This document shows, one piece after another, positions 34,955 to 44,707 of a stretch of 64,000 bases of DNA (its first letter is position 1; each line of letters starts with the position of its first letter). The notes under the pieces are model-generated. The model saw nothing but the letters and a program-made list of their open reading frames with translations. It was not told the DNA's origin and did no database searches. Origin of the DNA: Bradyrhizobium sp. NAS96.2 (GTDB taxonomy: Bacteria > Pseudomonadota > Alphaproteobacteria > Rhizobiales > Xanthobacteraceae). A program made the position numbers and the translations under genes. Location: assembly GCF_001908235.1 (NCBI RefSeq), contig NZ_LGHK01000022.1, positions 1-64,000 of the forward strand, in the 5' to 3' direction.

Positions 34955-37195
34955 ATGGTTGATCTGATCCAGCAGCGCATTGCCCCGGCCATATCGTCTT
35001 CCGTCGAGATCAGTCCGATCACCATCTTGAAGGCAGAAGGGGGCATGACACCGGTTCCGACGATCAAATCGGCACTCGCGAGCTCCGGCTGGGACATCTC
35101 AATCACTGACGGCGACTGGCGGACCGGCGGCTACCTTGCGGGGCTGCAAGCGCTCATCGACGCCGAACTGACGTGGGCGGCTGAAAATAGCCCACAATTG
35201 GTTGAGGCGGCACAACAATCCTTGAAGCGGCTATTCCCTCTCCTGGTCAGCGATGCCTTTAGCGTGCCGAAGGATCTCACCAATACCTCGAGCAAGGAGG
35301 AGCGCACACGCTTCTATCATCACGAATATCAAAATAAACTCTTGGTCGGACTAGCCGAATTCCTGATCACGTGTGCTCGAGAGCGCAACAAACGTCACAT
35401 CCTCGTCATCGACCGGGCGGCTACGCTGTCCGCCCCGGCGAAGAACCTGATCAAGCTGCTCGTCAGGCTGGACGACGGTACGCGTCTGTTTCGGTTTCTC
35501 CTGATCGATTATGAACAATGCCTCTTTTTGCAGGACGCCAGCGAAGTTCACTTCGGCAGATATAGCATGCAGGAACTGGAGCCGGTCCTGGATGTGAATC
35601 TCGCTTCCGAGAAACAGCGGCAGATCTATGAGGCAAGTGGCGGGAATCCGCTGATCGTCGAGGCCTTGAGCAAATGCGCGGCAGCCGGATTGCCGGTCAT
35701 CGGCTATCTCGAGCCGATCGCGATCGTGGATCTCCATCTGGCCAGCCTCAACACCGGGGAACGGCACAGCCTTCTCAAATCGTACATTGAATCTGATTGC
35801 ACGACGCCTGATCTCATCGCGCAACGAAACTATGCGACCTTCGAGCAGGCGACTGCAGATCATCTGCACGAGCAGGTGCACCGCGCTTCCCTCGACCGCT
35901 ATCTGACGGGCGAGGCGCCGCTCAACATGCTTCATGCGCTATCAATAAGGGATAAATACAAGCGTCTGGAATTGGTTGCAGAACCGAGTCTGATCCTCCA
36001 AAGCATCGGCCTGTATGACCTCTGGTTTGGCTACTTTGGGGCACTTTTCGCCGATCCTGCGCTTCGCACCTACGGTTCGGGAGATGCCCCGGTGAACGCC
36101 GCCTTCATCAACGCGGCTTTTGTGCTGTATTCGCTCGGCTGCGGGCTGGTGTCCGTTCCCTATTTGAATGAATTCTACAAGATATTCCCGAAGAGCCGAT
36201 ACACGCCAACGGTCCTCTATGCCCAATCAATGACGTATGGACGCTATCAGCAGCCGGTCAACCTCACGGTGGCCGAAGAGTACGCGGTCCGAAATCTTGA
36301 GACCATCGATCTGGATTTCAAGGGTCACGACAAGTACGATTATATCAAGGTGTTTGCAGAGAATGCCTATGCTTACATCAAGGCCAAGCAGGAGAAATAT
36401 GAGGAAGCCCTCAGCCTTTGCGCGGAAGGCCATGGTAAGATGCTTAAGGCGTATGGCGGCGAGCGCTTCAAGCTTCACCAGTCGATTCTTATCTACAACA
36501 CCAGTCAGGTCTATGAACTCGTCGACGATCTGCCTCGGGCTGAGAAGCAGCTGCGTGAAGCCATTGCCTACGATCCCTATTATGGAGAGTATCAGAATGA
36601 CCTGGGGAACCTGCTTTCTAAAGTACCCGGAAGGGAAGCTGAGGCTCTAGAGGCATATGCGCACGCTATTGAGCTCTGTCCCCCCTATTACGAAGCTCAT
36701 CTGAACAGGGCCGCACTTCGCAACAGAATGGGCGATGCCGCAGGGGCTCTAGCCGATCTCGACAGAACACTTGTCATCAAGCCAAACGAATGGCGAGCTC
36801 ACTTCGAGAAAGGCAACATCTTGATGCGGCAAGATAGGCCGAAAGCTGCTCTGGACTCCTATCTAGCAGCAGCCAATATCAACTCCAAGAATCCCGATCT
36901 GCTGAGCAACCTCGGTCTCGCCTATTCCGAGCTTGGTAAGGCGAACGAGAGCATCGCGCACTATCTTCGAGCTCTTGAACTTAACCCTCGACATGCGCCC
37001 ACGCACAACAATCTCGCTATCGAGTACTTCAACGAGGGCCGGCCAGATACATCACTGAACCACGCCACGGTCGCTGTCGAGATTGGAGGAGATCCAGATT
37101 ACCTCCTCACTCGTGAGCACATCTGGACAAGTCTGCAAGCTGACTTGGCTTCGCGGCAGGATCGAGCTTCTGCGTCTTCCGCCAGGCCTTCATGA
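34955..37195 (+). CDS. Degenerate STAND/AAA ATPase with TPR repeats
   Basis: This 746-residue cytoplasmic protein is read from the ATG at 34955 (after GGAGAG; a GTG at 34934 is possible). Residues about 130-260 resemble the AAA_16/STAND core of MalT- or AfsR-type proteins: Walker-B-like HILVIDRAATL and EASGGNPLIVEAL are present, but no P-loop is visible and there is no DNA-binding domain. From about residue 520 there are at least five TPR units (YGEYQNDLGNLL, YYEAHLNRAALRNRMGD, WRAHFEKGNILMRQDR, DLLSNLGLAYSELGK, APTHNNLAIEYFNEGR). TPRs bind peptides, so it may handle the short peptide encoded just upstream. The function is not known. Confidence 0.75.
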   Translation: MVDLIQQRIAPAISSSVEISPITILKAEGGMTPVPTIKSALASSGWDISITDGDWRTGGYLAGLQALIDAELTWAAENSPQLVEAAQQSLKRLFPLLVSDAFSVPKDLTNTSSKEERTRFYHHEYQNKLLVGLAEFLITCARERNKRHILVIDRAATLSAPAKNLIKLLVRLDDGTRLFRFLLIDYEQCLFLQDASEVHFGRYSMQELEPVLDVNLASEKQRQIYEASGGNPLIVEALSKCAAAGLPVIGYLEPIAIVDLHLASLNTGERHSLLKSYIESDCTTPDLIAQRNYATFEQATADHLHEQVHRASLDRYLTGEAPLNMLHALSIRDKYKRLELVAEPSLILQSIGLYDLWFGYFGALFADPALRTYGSGDAPVNAAFINAAFVLYSLGCGLVSVPYLNEFYKIFPKSRYTPTVLYAQSMTYGRYQQPVNLTVAEEYAVRNLETIDLDFKGHDKYDYIKVFAENAYAYIKAKQEKYEEALSLCAEGHGKMLKAYGGERFKLHQSILIYNTSQVYELVDDLPRAEKQLREAIAYDPYYGEYQNDLGNLLSKVPGREAEALEAYAHAIELCPPYYEAHLNRAALRNRMGDAAGALADLDRTLVIKPNEWRAHFEKGNILMRQDRPKAALDSYLAAANINSKNPDLLSNLGLAYSELGKANESIAHYLRALELNPRHAPTHNNLAIEYFNEGRPDTSLNHATVAVEIGGDPDYLLTREHIWTSLQADLASRQDRASASSARPS

Positions 37196-37521
37196 GCTGG
37201 CGGCTCATGGCATTCCTTGCCGTCGAAGTCGAGCGGCCTGCGGCGGTATTAAGGCAAGGTCTAGCGAACCCTGTCGCGCGACAAGCGCCGCAAATTCAGG
37301 GACTGACCAGGCAACGGGACCCGGGTCGGTCGGCACCTTGTCCCGAACGACCGCACGTCACTGGCGGGGAAGTAGATATGGTCCCTTCTGACCATTCGTC
37401 CTGTTGCGAGAGCGTTCGTCATACTCTTGCGGGCTCATCACACGGATGTGGCGGAACAAGACCGGCGTCATCTTCGCTTCCACATCAAGCGAAACCGATG
37501 ACATCGACGAGCCAGAAATGA
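37192..37521 (+). CDS. 109-residue ORF coupled on both sides
   Basis: Its ATG overlaps the TPR stop (ATGA) and its stop overlaps the exporter ATG (ATGA), so it fills the gap exactly. The product (MSWRLMAFLAVEVERP at the start, SDHSSCCESVRH in the middle) is polar, rich in Ser, Pro and His, and resembles no family I know. The composition is not strongly protein-like, so it may be a fast-evolving small partner or a decayed gene. Translation could serve mainly to couple the exporter. Confidence 0.4.
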   Translation: MSWRLMAFLAVEVERPAAVLRQGLANPVARQAPQIQGLTRQRDPGRSAPCPERPHVTGGEVDMVPSDHSSCCESVRHTLAGSSHGCGGTRPASSSLPHQAKPMTSTSQK

Positions 37522-38696
37522 GCGGGTCGAGCACGCGGCAAGTCGTCTATCTATCGCATTTGATCGTTCAGAGCGGCGGCTGGGCGTTTCGAATTGGCAT
37601 CCTAATCGGCCTACTCCAATCCGGCATGAGCGCCGCGGGTTTCGGTGTTGCCGTCACTTTTGCGCCTATCCTGCTTGGGAGCCTTTTCTTGTCGCCGCTG
37701 GTCGACAGACGTGACCCGATCTCTGCCATGATGATCGTCAATGTGATTCGCATATGCGCGCTGCTCGCCATCTTCGGCACCGACGGAGCCGATTCCTTTC
37801 TGAGCTATGCCTCAATGGCCATCCTAAGTCTGGTCCAGCCCGTTTACTTGTCTGCAGAAGTTTCTTTCTTCCGTCGTATTACATCGAAAGACGGCATGAT
37901 CTCGGTGCTGCGCAACATTGCCAATATCGACTGGCTAACCTATCTGATCGGAATGTTTGCAGGTGCCACGCTCTCCGGGCAGTTGCATTTACGTGGCGTT
38001 CTGGCGTTCAACTTATCGGCGATCATTCTGTCCTTGATCGTGCTTCTTGGCATTAAGTTGCAGTTGAGAAACACACCGACAATCCTTGAGAAGCAGCCTT
38101 CCGGAACTGTCCTGGATTTGGCACCGCTCTATCCCGCATTCCTTGCAGTCTTTCTGCTCAATCTCGGCGCGGGCATCATCAACGTCTATCCCGCAATACG
38201 TGCCACAACTGGAGGCGTTCTCGACAAAGGCCTTCTGTTGGCTATCGTCATGACCAACGGCGTTTTGGCCCTGCTGGGGGCGCTAGCCGTCAAGCCGATT
38301 TTCAACCTGTTAGGCGCGTTGCCGACGGTCGCCGGGGCCGCGATGCTGCTTGCGGCATGCCTTGCGATCATGTCGCTCGATGCTGGCCTGACTGTGGTCA
38401 TCGCGTCCAGCAGCGCAATGCTCGGCTTTGGCCAAATATTTGCGGCTGCCGCCCACACGCACATGGTCTCTGCACTTGCTCCGGATCGAGCCGGCCGCCT
38501 TTCCGGGTTGTTTCAATGTTGTACCTATAGCGGGGTTGCGGGAAACGGCATTGCTGTTTCGCTTTTAGGTGACCGGCTTCCTTTCGGCACGATCATGCTT
38601 CTATGCGCAGCAAGCGCATTTGTTGCTTTCGCTGTTGCTACCTTTGCAGTCGTGAGATCAAGGCACTCTCAAGGGTCATGTCCGGTCGATCGGTAA
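37518..38696 (+). CDS. MFS exporter of the peptide operon
   Basis: This 392-residue membrane protein has about 12 hydrophobic segments and belongs to the MFS_1/MFS_3 efflux type. It has LVDRRDPISAMMIVNVIRI at the conserved 2-3 loop and an LAPDRAGRLSGLFQCC segment in the second half. The ATG at 37518 opens on a short polar N-terminus; the frame continues upstream to 37404. In this operon it would export the product of the 22-residue peptide, or protect the cell from it. It is followed by the DUF3088 gene after 16 bp. Confidence 0.82.
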   Translation: MSGSSTRQVVYLSHLIVQSGGWAFRIGILIGLLQSGMSAAGFGVAVTFAPILLGSLFLSPLVDRRDPISAMMIVNVIRICALLAIFGTDGADSFLSYASMAILSLVQPVYLSAEVSFFRRITSKDGMISVLRNIANIDWLTYLIGMFAGATLSGQLHLRGVLAFNLSAIILSLIVLLGIKLQLRNTPTILEKQPSGTVLDLAPLYPAFLAVFLLNLGAGIINVYPAIRATTGGVLDKGLLLAIVMTNGVLALLGALAVKPIFNLLGALPTVAGAAMLLAACLAIMSLDAGLTVVIASSSAMLGFGQIFAAAAHTHMVSALAPDRAGRLSGLFQCCTYSGVAGNGIAVSLLGDRLPFGTIMLLCAASAFVAFAVATFAVVRSRHSQGSCPVDR

Positions 38697-38712
38697 TTCA
38701 GGGATCCACACG

Positions 38713-39099
38713 ATGCCATGGGATCAGTTGTTCCTATTAGAACGCTCGTTTGCAGATCCGTCCTTGCCAGGACGAGAATTCTATTGCTGGCAATGCTTGC
38801 TATTGGACGGGGTGCTGTCCGCGTTTCCAAGGCGCGCTGCGATGCTCGACGTTCGCCGGATTGCCTGGGCCAAGCCACGGACCGCACTCATCGAGAGGCT
38901 TGGCCAGGATCATCAGTCCGCGCCGGTTCTCATTCTCGAGAAGGGAGCCCCTACGCCGGAGAAGGCGAAGTACGCGAACGGGCTCGCCTATGTCGACGAT
39001 CCATTTGCAATCCTTCATTGTTTAGCTGTGCGTCACGGCTTTCCGGCGCTTTATCCTGGAAGGGTGGCGCCTTGGCCACGATGGTCATCACCGGGTTGA
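38713..39099 (+). CDS. DUF3088 domain protein
   Basis: This 128-residue protein resembles DUF3088: LFLLERSFADPSLPGREFYCWQCLLLDGVLSAFP, split over residues 6-40, then DVRRIAWAKPRTALI, SAPVLILEKG and AILHCLAVRHGFPALYPG. The pattern recalls a thioredoxin/glutathione-transferase N-domain with CWQC as a possible CxxC redox pair. The function of the family is unknown to me. It is the last gene of the peptide operon, and its 3' end overlaps the convergent LysR gene by 12 bp. Confidence 0.72.
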   Translation: MPWDQLFLLERSFADPSLPGREFYCWQCLLLDGVLSAFPRRAAMLDVRRIAWAKPRTALIERLGQDHQSAPVLILEKGAPTPEKAKYANGLAYVDDPFAILHCLAVRHGFPALYPGRVAPWPRWSSPG

Positions 39100-40059
39100 C
39101 GACAGTATTGGCCAAGAGGACGCTTCGATTGAACGGTCTGCTTGATCTTGCGAGTTGCGGCCTGGGACAGGCGATGGCTGATGACTCCGGCCTAATACTT
39201 CCGACAGTACCCAGCGTTCAAACTCGCTAACAGCCGCAATATTTCGCCTGTGCCCATTGACAAACATGTAGATTGAGCGATTGACCGGCACGAAGCCAAA
39301 CGGAGCCACAAGCTCTCCCTTCTCAAGGTTACTTTGGACCAGAATTTGCGAGGAAATGGCGGCTCCAAGCCCACTTTTTGCCGCCTCTACAGCCAAAGTA
39401 AATGTGTCGAACACGACGCGGCGCGGCCCCTGCAAGCATATTGCAGCCGCGCTGGCCCATTCGCTCCAGGCGTCCAATCCGTTGGCCTCGTGCAGCAGAG
39501 GAATAGACAAAATGTCCTGCGGGCTTTTGATCGCCTTGAGCGTAGCGGGCGCACAGACTGGGCCAATCATCTCGTTCGCTACATGCACCTCACGGACCGG
39601 AAGCGGCCGCTTCAACAGGCCGGAAACGAACAATACATCCAATGCACCAACAGCCAGCGCATCTAGATCGGCCTCGGTCTCAAAGACAAAATCAATGTCC
39701 TGATAGCGTTGCCGGAACGCACCAAGACGAGGCAACAGGCCGTGTGACAAAAATGTGGTTGAGCACCCCACCACCACGGAACGTCCTGCATCGCTCCTTC
39801 GTAGTTCATAGCATCCCTTCTCGAGCATTGTGAACGCGCTCGCACAGCTGCTCTTTAGCTGTTCGCCGTCGGATGTCAGCCGCACGCCCGCACTATGGCG
39901 AACGAATAGCCTCCTGCCGAACCAATCCTCGAGAAGGCGCATCTGGTAGCTTACCGCGCCGGAAGTCATGTTTAGCCGCTCGGCCGCCCTTGAGAAGCTT
40001 GGAAACTCGCTGACCGCCTCAAACAAATGAAGGCTTTTCAGAATAGGTAGCTTGCGCAT
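39088..40059 (-). CDS. LysR-family regulator (GcvA-like)
   Basis: This 323-residue transcription factor has the LysR HTH at its start (LKSLHLFEAVSEFPSFSRAAERLNMTSGAVSYQMRLLE), followed by a periplasmic-binding-protein-like effector domain. The helix pattern with SGAVSYQ and the G(R/V)RLFVRHSAGVRLT-like segment (GRRLFVRHSAGVRLT) put it near GcvA/AmpR. It converges on the peptide operon with a 12-bp overlap. Its target is unclear, and no divergent partner gene lies immediately upstream. The next 596 bp (40060-40655) hold no gene I can support. Confidence 0.88.
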   Translation of the reverse strand: MRKLPILKSLHLFEAVSEFPSFSRAAERLNMTSGAVSYQMRLLEDWFGRRLFVRHSAGVRLTSDGEQLKSSCASAFTMLEKGCYELRRSDAGRSVVVGCSTTFLSHGLLPRLGAFRQRYQDIDFVFETEADLDALAVGALDVLFVSGLLKRPLPVREVHVANEMIGPVCAPATLKAIKSPQDILSIPLLHEANGLDAWSEWASAAAICLQGPRRVVFDTFTLAVEAAKSGLGAAISSQILVQSNLEKGELVAPFGFVPVNRSIYMFVNGHRRNIAAVSEFERWVLSEVLGRSHQPSPVPGRNSQDQADRSIEASSWPILSSTR

Positions 40060-40655
40060 CCGACTTACCTAATGGACGCCGTTAACTGCGATGAGCTATT
40101 ATTGAGCTTTCATGCGCCTGGTTCTTCCCAGCACCAACGACCGCTATTGCTGACTGGATGGACACAGCTGACCACTGAGACCTCTTCGGTGCCAGGTCTA
40201 TCGACGCGAGTTCACCGAACAAGTTCGCTGCCCAGTTCGGTCAAGACACACGGACGCTTCCCATCTTGTCGTCCTTGAGGCACGGGTTGAGAATCCCGCT
40301 CGGTGCAGCGTTCGTACTGTGTGATCTCCTCCAGAAGGATGCGACCGAATTTGAGGTTGGAACAACAAGTTCTGGACCAATCAGGCTCTGCAACACTTGC
40401 CCATCGACGGAGAGACTGCCGGCTAGCCACGCTGCAACACTAGCAGCTAGTTGACGGGCTTGAGTTAACGCTTCTCGCGCTCATGGAATTCCTCCAATCA
40501 ATCTCAAGATCCGGCATAGCATCTTGCCCGTCAATTGGCTGGTTGGCAGGTATTGCCTCTGCGTTCGCCTCGATCAATACAGCCAGGGGACGTGGTGACG
40601 TCGAGATAAGCAATGGTCCCGGATTTATCTGCTTCGATAAGTTTCTCCGCCGAAT

Positions 40656-42770
40656 TTACTCCGAACAAAGCCGTTTCGATGCATAGGTGTATTCGAGCGC
40701 TAGTCGACGTGCGTATTCGATGAGATTGGCCGCGGCGGCGTGTCCCCCATCGGTGTTCTCGTAGTAGAAGTAAGGCTGGCCCAGCGCGGCGAGTTTCGCG
40801 GCAGCTTTGCGCCCGTGCGATGGATGCACGCGGTCATCCTTGGTTGAGGTGACAATTAAGGGAGCGGGGTAGGTCTTGCCCGGAGCCAGCTTCTGATAGG
40901 GCGAGTAGGCTTCAATCCACGAGCGCTGCTCGACGATGGAGGGATCACCGTATTCGGCAATCCAGGAAGCGCCCGCGCCGAGGCTGGTGTATCGAAGCAT
41001 ATCAAACAGCGGCACCTGCATGATCGCCGCATTGAAGAGCTCGGGACGTTGGGTGATTGCGGCGCCAACGAGTAGGCCACCCTGGCTGCCGCCAATTACT
41101 CCTAGCCGGCGCGGACTTGTGACCTTGCGGCGGATCAGGTCTTCGGCAACGGCAATGAAATCATCCCATGTCGTTTGCTTCGTTGCCCCTTGGGCTGCTT
41201 GATGCCATTGTGGACCAAACTCGCCACCCCCGCGCAGATTCGCAACAACATAGGCATTGCCCTGTTCGAGCCAGAGCCGTCCCACGGGTCCGAGATAGGA
41301 GGGCAGAAGCGAAACCTGGAACCCGCCGTAGCCAGAAAGAAGTGTTGGGATGGCGCCGTCAAACTTCGCATTCTTCCTCCGTACCAGAAAATAGGGAATT
41401 GACGTGCCATCACACGAAGTCGCTTCGCACTGGTCTACGACGTGATTGGACGCATCAAAGGCGGTAGGTGTCGTCTTCAATTCCTCAAGGTTTTGGGTTT
41501 CGGCATCAAAATACCAGATTGATGTTGGCCTGAGGTAGTCCGAGACCGTGAACATCGCCTGGTCCGCTTGCTCGGACGCGGCTGACACCTTGACATTTGT
41601 ATGTTGCGGCAGCGGGATCGGCGTCGACGACCAAGCTTTCTTGTCGTACTGATAAAGGAACGCTTTGCTCTGAACGTTCTCAAGGATTGTCAGGATCAAG
41701 AAATTCTTTGTGCTACTGAGCCCGCTCAGGGCCTGGCGGGACCCAGGCTGGAAGACGAGCGAGGCTTTAGCGCGCAGCGGATCCTGCTTCCATTCGGCTA
41801 AGTCATACGAAATCAGCGAGCCGGTCCCAAATCTGACGTCATCAGGCTCCCATTCTTCGTCAAGCTTCACAAGCAGGCGACCGTTCACGAGCCCGACTAT
41901 CGCGGCCTTCTTCGGCAGATTGAGCTTGATGGGCCCATCGGGGCGGAAGACCACGTACTCACACTCGACAGAGCTGATGACACGGATGGCGCCGGTCGCA
42001 TGTATACGTCCTTCACTGTCTCGAAGCACCAACGGCAGCGTCTGAACGTCGGTAGGCTCGCCACGAAAGATCTCGCGAGCCTCACCGAGCGGCTGAGCGC
42101 GTTTGAGCTCCTTCACCACAAAGGGGTAGCCGGCCTTCGTCAAAGACCCCCCGCCCCAGTCCCGTGCAACCAGGAGTGTGTCACCATCGACCCAGCTGAC
42201 GTCCTGCTTGCCCTCCGGAAGATAAAAGCCATCCGCAACAAAGGACTTGGTCTCGCTGTCGAACTCACGTATAGACGCGGCATCCTTGCCACCATCGGAA
42301 AGACTAATTAGGCAGAGGCGGTCTTCAGGTGGAAGGCGACTGCCACCTTGAAAGACCCAATTCTTGTTCTCGGCATTCGCCAATGCGTCCACATCGAGAA
42401 TGGTTTCCCACTGTGGATCTTGGCTACGATAGCTTTCTAGCGTGGTGCGTCGCCAGACGCCGCGCACATGGTCTTCATCTTTCCAGAAATTTTCTAAGCC
42501 GCGCCGTCCGAACGAAACGTATGCAATCCGATCCTTGGACTGCAGGATGGTGAGCGCCTGTTCGTAGAAGCCCCGATAGCGGGGATCGGCCTGGAGAACC
42601 CCTAGTGTCTTCTCGTTTTCGACGCGAGCCCAAGCCAATTGGCTTCGTCCTTCGATGTCCTCGAGCCAGAGGAATGGATCATCAGCTTCCACCAACGCAG
42701 CTCGCTCTTGCGCAAGCGCCGTGGTGCGGGTAACCGATGGCAGCGCGGCGGAGAGGAGTGATTTGTTCAT
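40656..42770 (-). CDS. Prolyl oligopeptidase family serine peptidase (S9A)
   Basis: This 704-residue enzyme cleaves short peptides after proline. The N-terminal beta-propeller is followed by an alpha/beta-hydrolase domain with nucleophile GGSQGG, Asp in DDRVHPSH and His in TDGGHAAA. NFLILTILEN and SGYGGFQVSL are typical family segments. The ATG at 42770 follows GGGAGAAAG; a start at 42821 is also open. A weak N-terminal hydrophobic stretch (SLLSAALPSV) might be a signal. It could process exported peptides such as the nearby 22-residue product, but this is only proximity. Confidence 0.88.
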   Translation of the reverse strand: MNKSLLSAALPSVTRTTALAQERAALVEADDPFLWLEDIEGRSQLAWARVENEKTLGVLQADPRYRGFYEQALTILQSKDRIAYVSFGRRGLENFWKDEDHVRGVWRRTTLESYRSQDPQWETILDVDALANAENKNWVFQGGSRLPPEDRLCLISLSDGGKDAASIREFDSETKSFVADGFYLPEGKQDVSWVDGDTLLVARDWGGGSLTKAGYPFVVKELKRAQPLGEAREIFRGEPTDVQTLPLVLRDSEGRIHATGAIRVISSVECEYVVFRPDGPIKLNLPKKAAIVGLVNGRLLVKLDEEWEPDDVRFGTGSLISYDLAEWKQDPLRAKASLVFQPGSRQALSGLSSTKNFLILTILENVQSKAFLYQYDKKAWSSTPIPLPQHTNVKVSAASEQADQAMFTVSDYLRPTSIWYFDAETQNLEELKTTPTAFDASNHVVDQCEATSCDGTSIPYFLVRRKNAKFDGAIPTLLSGYGGFQVSLLPSYLGPVGRLWLEQGNAYVVANLRGGGEFGPQWHQAAQGATKQTTWDDFIAVAEDLIRRKVTSPRRLGVIGGSQGGLLVGAAITQRPELFNAAIMQVPLFDMLRYTSLGAGASWIAEYGDPSIVEQRSWIEAYSPYQKLAPGKTYPAPLIVTSTKDDRVHPSHGRKAAAKLAALGQPYFYYENTDGGHAAAANLIEYARRLALEYTYASKRLCSE

Positions 42771-43070
42771 GGACTTTCTCCCGATGAGATCGACAGGCCA
42801 AGGACACGCCTGGCGCGTCAAGCAGAAGCGGCGGAAGCACGCAGCGCATGGAATAGCGCATCTTGCGGACCATTCATTGCAAACTGCGTGCCGGCTAAAG
42901 AGCCGAAAGTTTCAGCCGCGTGGCTGCGCCGACCATGTCCGATTCCCGACATTGGTTGCCAAGCAAACACGGGCAACGTGTCGGCGAGATTCGCCTGTCG
43001 GACACCGCCAGTCTTTCGATCTTCATTGGTCAAGAAGGGACACAACGATGCAGCGGCGCCAGCGCAATTC

Positions 43071-43310
43071 CTATCCCCATATCTGCAGGTTCCCCGAAGC
43101 TTCGACGCTATCGGGCAGATTGTCGGCGGTGGTCACCATGACAAAGAACAGCGCGTTGATCAGCAGCCAGATCGCGGTCAAGTAAAGTGTGGTGTACACG
43201 GCGAGGTGCTCCAAATAGTCATCGGACGGCTCGGCTCCTCCTAGCCAGGAGAAAGAGCTTGCATTCCCTGTCCCGTCTCTCGGTGGGCTAAGCTCTGCGG
43301 GCGCCCACAA
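43071..43310 (-). CDS. Possible small membrane protein
   Basis: This 79-codon ORF has a hydrophobic stretch YTTLYLTAIWLLINALFFVM long enough to span the membrane, flanked by acidic residues. There is no recognised family and no convincing ribosome-binding site. Nothing else gene-like was seen in 42771-43897. Confidence 0.3.
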   Translation of the reverse strand: MWAPAELSPPRDGTGNASSFSWLGGAEPSDDYLEHLAVYTTLYLTAIWLLINALFFVMVTTADNLPDSVEASGNLQIWG

Positions 43311-43897
43311 GCCCTAATCCACCAACCACCCGACTGCGCCGCAGCGCCCTCGTCAACTAGCTTGTCTAGTAGTTGACTGAGATGGAGGGTCCCTAACAAG
43401 CTGGATGCGATAGCAGAGCTCAAATGGGGCTAATAGTTCGAATGCACCGACCTTCATGCACGATCGTTTCGACACCTCCATCTCGAACAGCAGATCCGCT
43501 GGGCACATCTTCTCCGATCAGAACCAAGCTCGATCCTTGGCACGCTTCGCTCGCACATTGCGGCTCGTTGTCATGCACGATCGCTGTGAACAGCACATCC
43601 AGCGGGTCCAGTTCGGTGCACGCTCCTCTCGCGGAGCCGTCTCAAGCCCGAGTGGTCGTTTGAGATAAGGGGGCTGACCAAAACACGAACAATGACACGT
43701 CCAGAGGTGGAAACGAAGCTTCTTAATGTTGCCCCGCTAATCAATGAAAGGCCACGATACCGAACAATTCGACGATTAGCTTTTTGCCGTTTGTGCTGCT
43801 TATTCAAACTCCCGCGCAAATGCAGCTTCGTGGAATAAAATTCGTCGGGTAATCGGCGCGAGCAATTGACCTTTGTATAGTCAAACGGAATGACGCG

Positions 43898-44707
43898 ATG
43901 AGAAAAGCGGTTGATGATCGCTTATTAGCCGCAATTGATCGGCTAGCAAATTCCTCCAGCGAAGTCGCCGACGCTTTGTCGACAATGCTTAACAAGCAGG
44001 ACATTGCGAATGAACACCTGCGCAAACTTGTAACCGCTGCAGAAATGTACGGGCTGCCCAAAACAAACCATAGCTTGTTTCGAACTTTGTCTGCGATTGC
44101 GCAGGAACAAGCCATTGAGATAATCCGCACAGAAATGACGGACGCAGTGTTTTTTGCCGATCATGATGAGTTCAGGTTTGATGCCTTGTCAAAAGCAGGT
44201 ACGGGTGTTGCCCTCGAGTTCGGCGTCTATAGCGGTTACACTATCGGCGCCATGGCCGAGCGATTTCCAGAGCGGCAGTTTTATGGCTTCGACAGCTTTA
44301 ATGGCCTCCCCGAGCGCTGGAACGGATACCTTCCAGTGGACTTTGATCGTGGAGGCAAAGCGCCTGACGTTCCGGAGAACGTAGAGCTTATTGTTGGCCT
44401 GTTTGATGAGGCGATTCCGGTGTTTGCTCGGCGCGAGCTGCCCGTTGCGTTCATCCACGTCGATTGCGATATATATTCAAGTACGAAAAGCATCTTTACG
44501 GGGCTCAAGTCTCAGATTCGTCCGGGATGCGTTATCGTGTTTGACGAATATTTCAACTACGTAGGGTTCGAGAAGCATGAAAGATTAGCTTTCGACGAAT
44601 TCATCCGTGAGACTAACTATGGTGTCGATTGGATATCTTATTCGGGACAACAAGCCGCTTGTCTACTGACGAGAGGGGCCGAGGGGCACTTCCGTCGAAC
44701 CGATTAA
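43898..44707 (+). CDS. TylF-like SAM-dependent methyltransferase
   Basis: This 269-residue protein has the TylF/macrocin O-methyltransferase-like pattern: LEFGVYSGYTIGAMAE at the SAM site, YGFDSFNGLPERW, VGLFDEAIPVF, IHVDCDIYSSTKSIF and IVFDEYFNYVGFEKHE, with the acidic metal ligands expected of this family. A long N-terminal helical part (residues 1-90) precedes it. It would methylate a hydroxyl group on a sugar or small molecule. The gene is noticeably richer in A/T than its neighbours, suggesting separate acquisition. It stands alone. Confidence 0.82.
   Translation: MRKAVDDRLLAAIDRLANSSSEVADALSTMLNKQDIANEHLRKLVTAAEMYGLPKTNHSLFRTLSAIAQEQAIEIIRTEMTDAVFFADHDEFRFDALSKAGTGVALEFGVYSGYTIGAMAERFPERQFYGFDSFNGLPERWNGYLPVDFDRGGKAPDVPENVELIVGLFDEAIPVFARRELPVAFIHVDCDIYSSTKSIFTGLKSQIRPGCVIVFDEYFNYVGFEKHERLAFDEFIRETNYGVDWISYSGQQAACLLTRGAEGHFRRTD

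Noticed and set aside
40483..40686. 67-codon plus-strand ORF after the LysR gene
   Set aside because: It has no ribosome-binding site or recognisable similarity, and it overlaps the end of the prolyl oligopeptidase gene.
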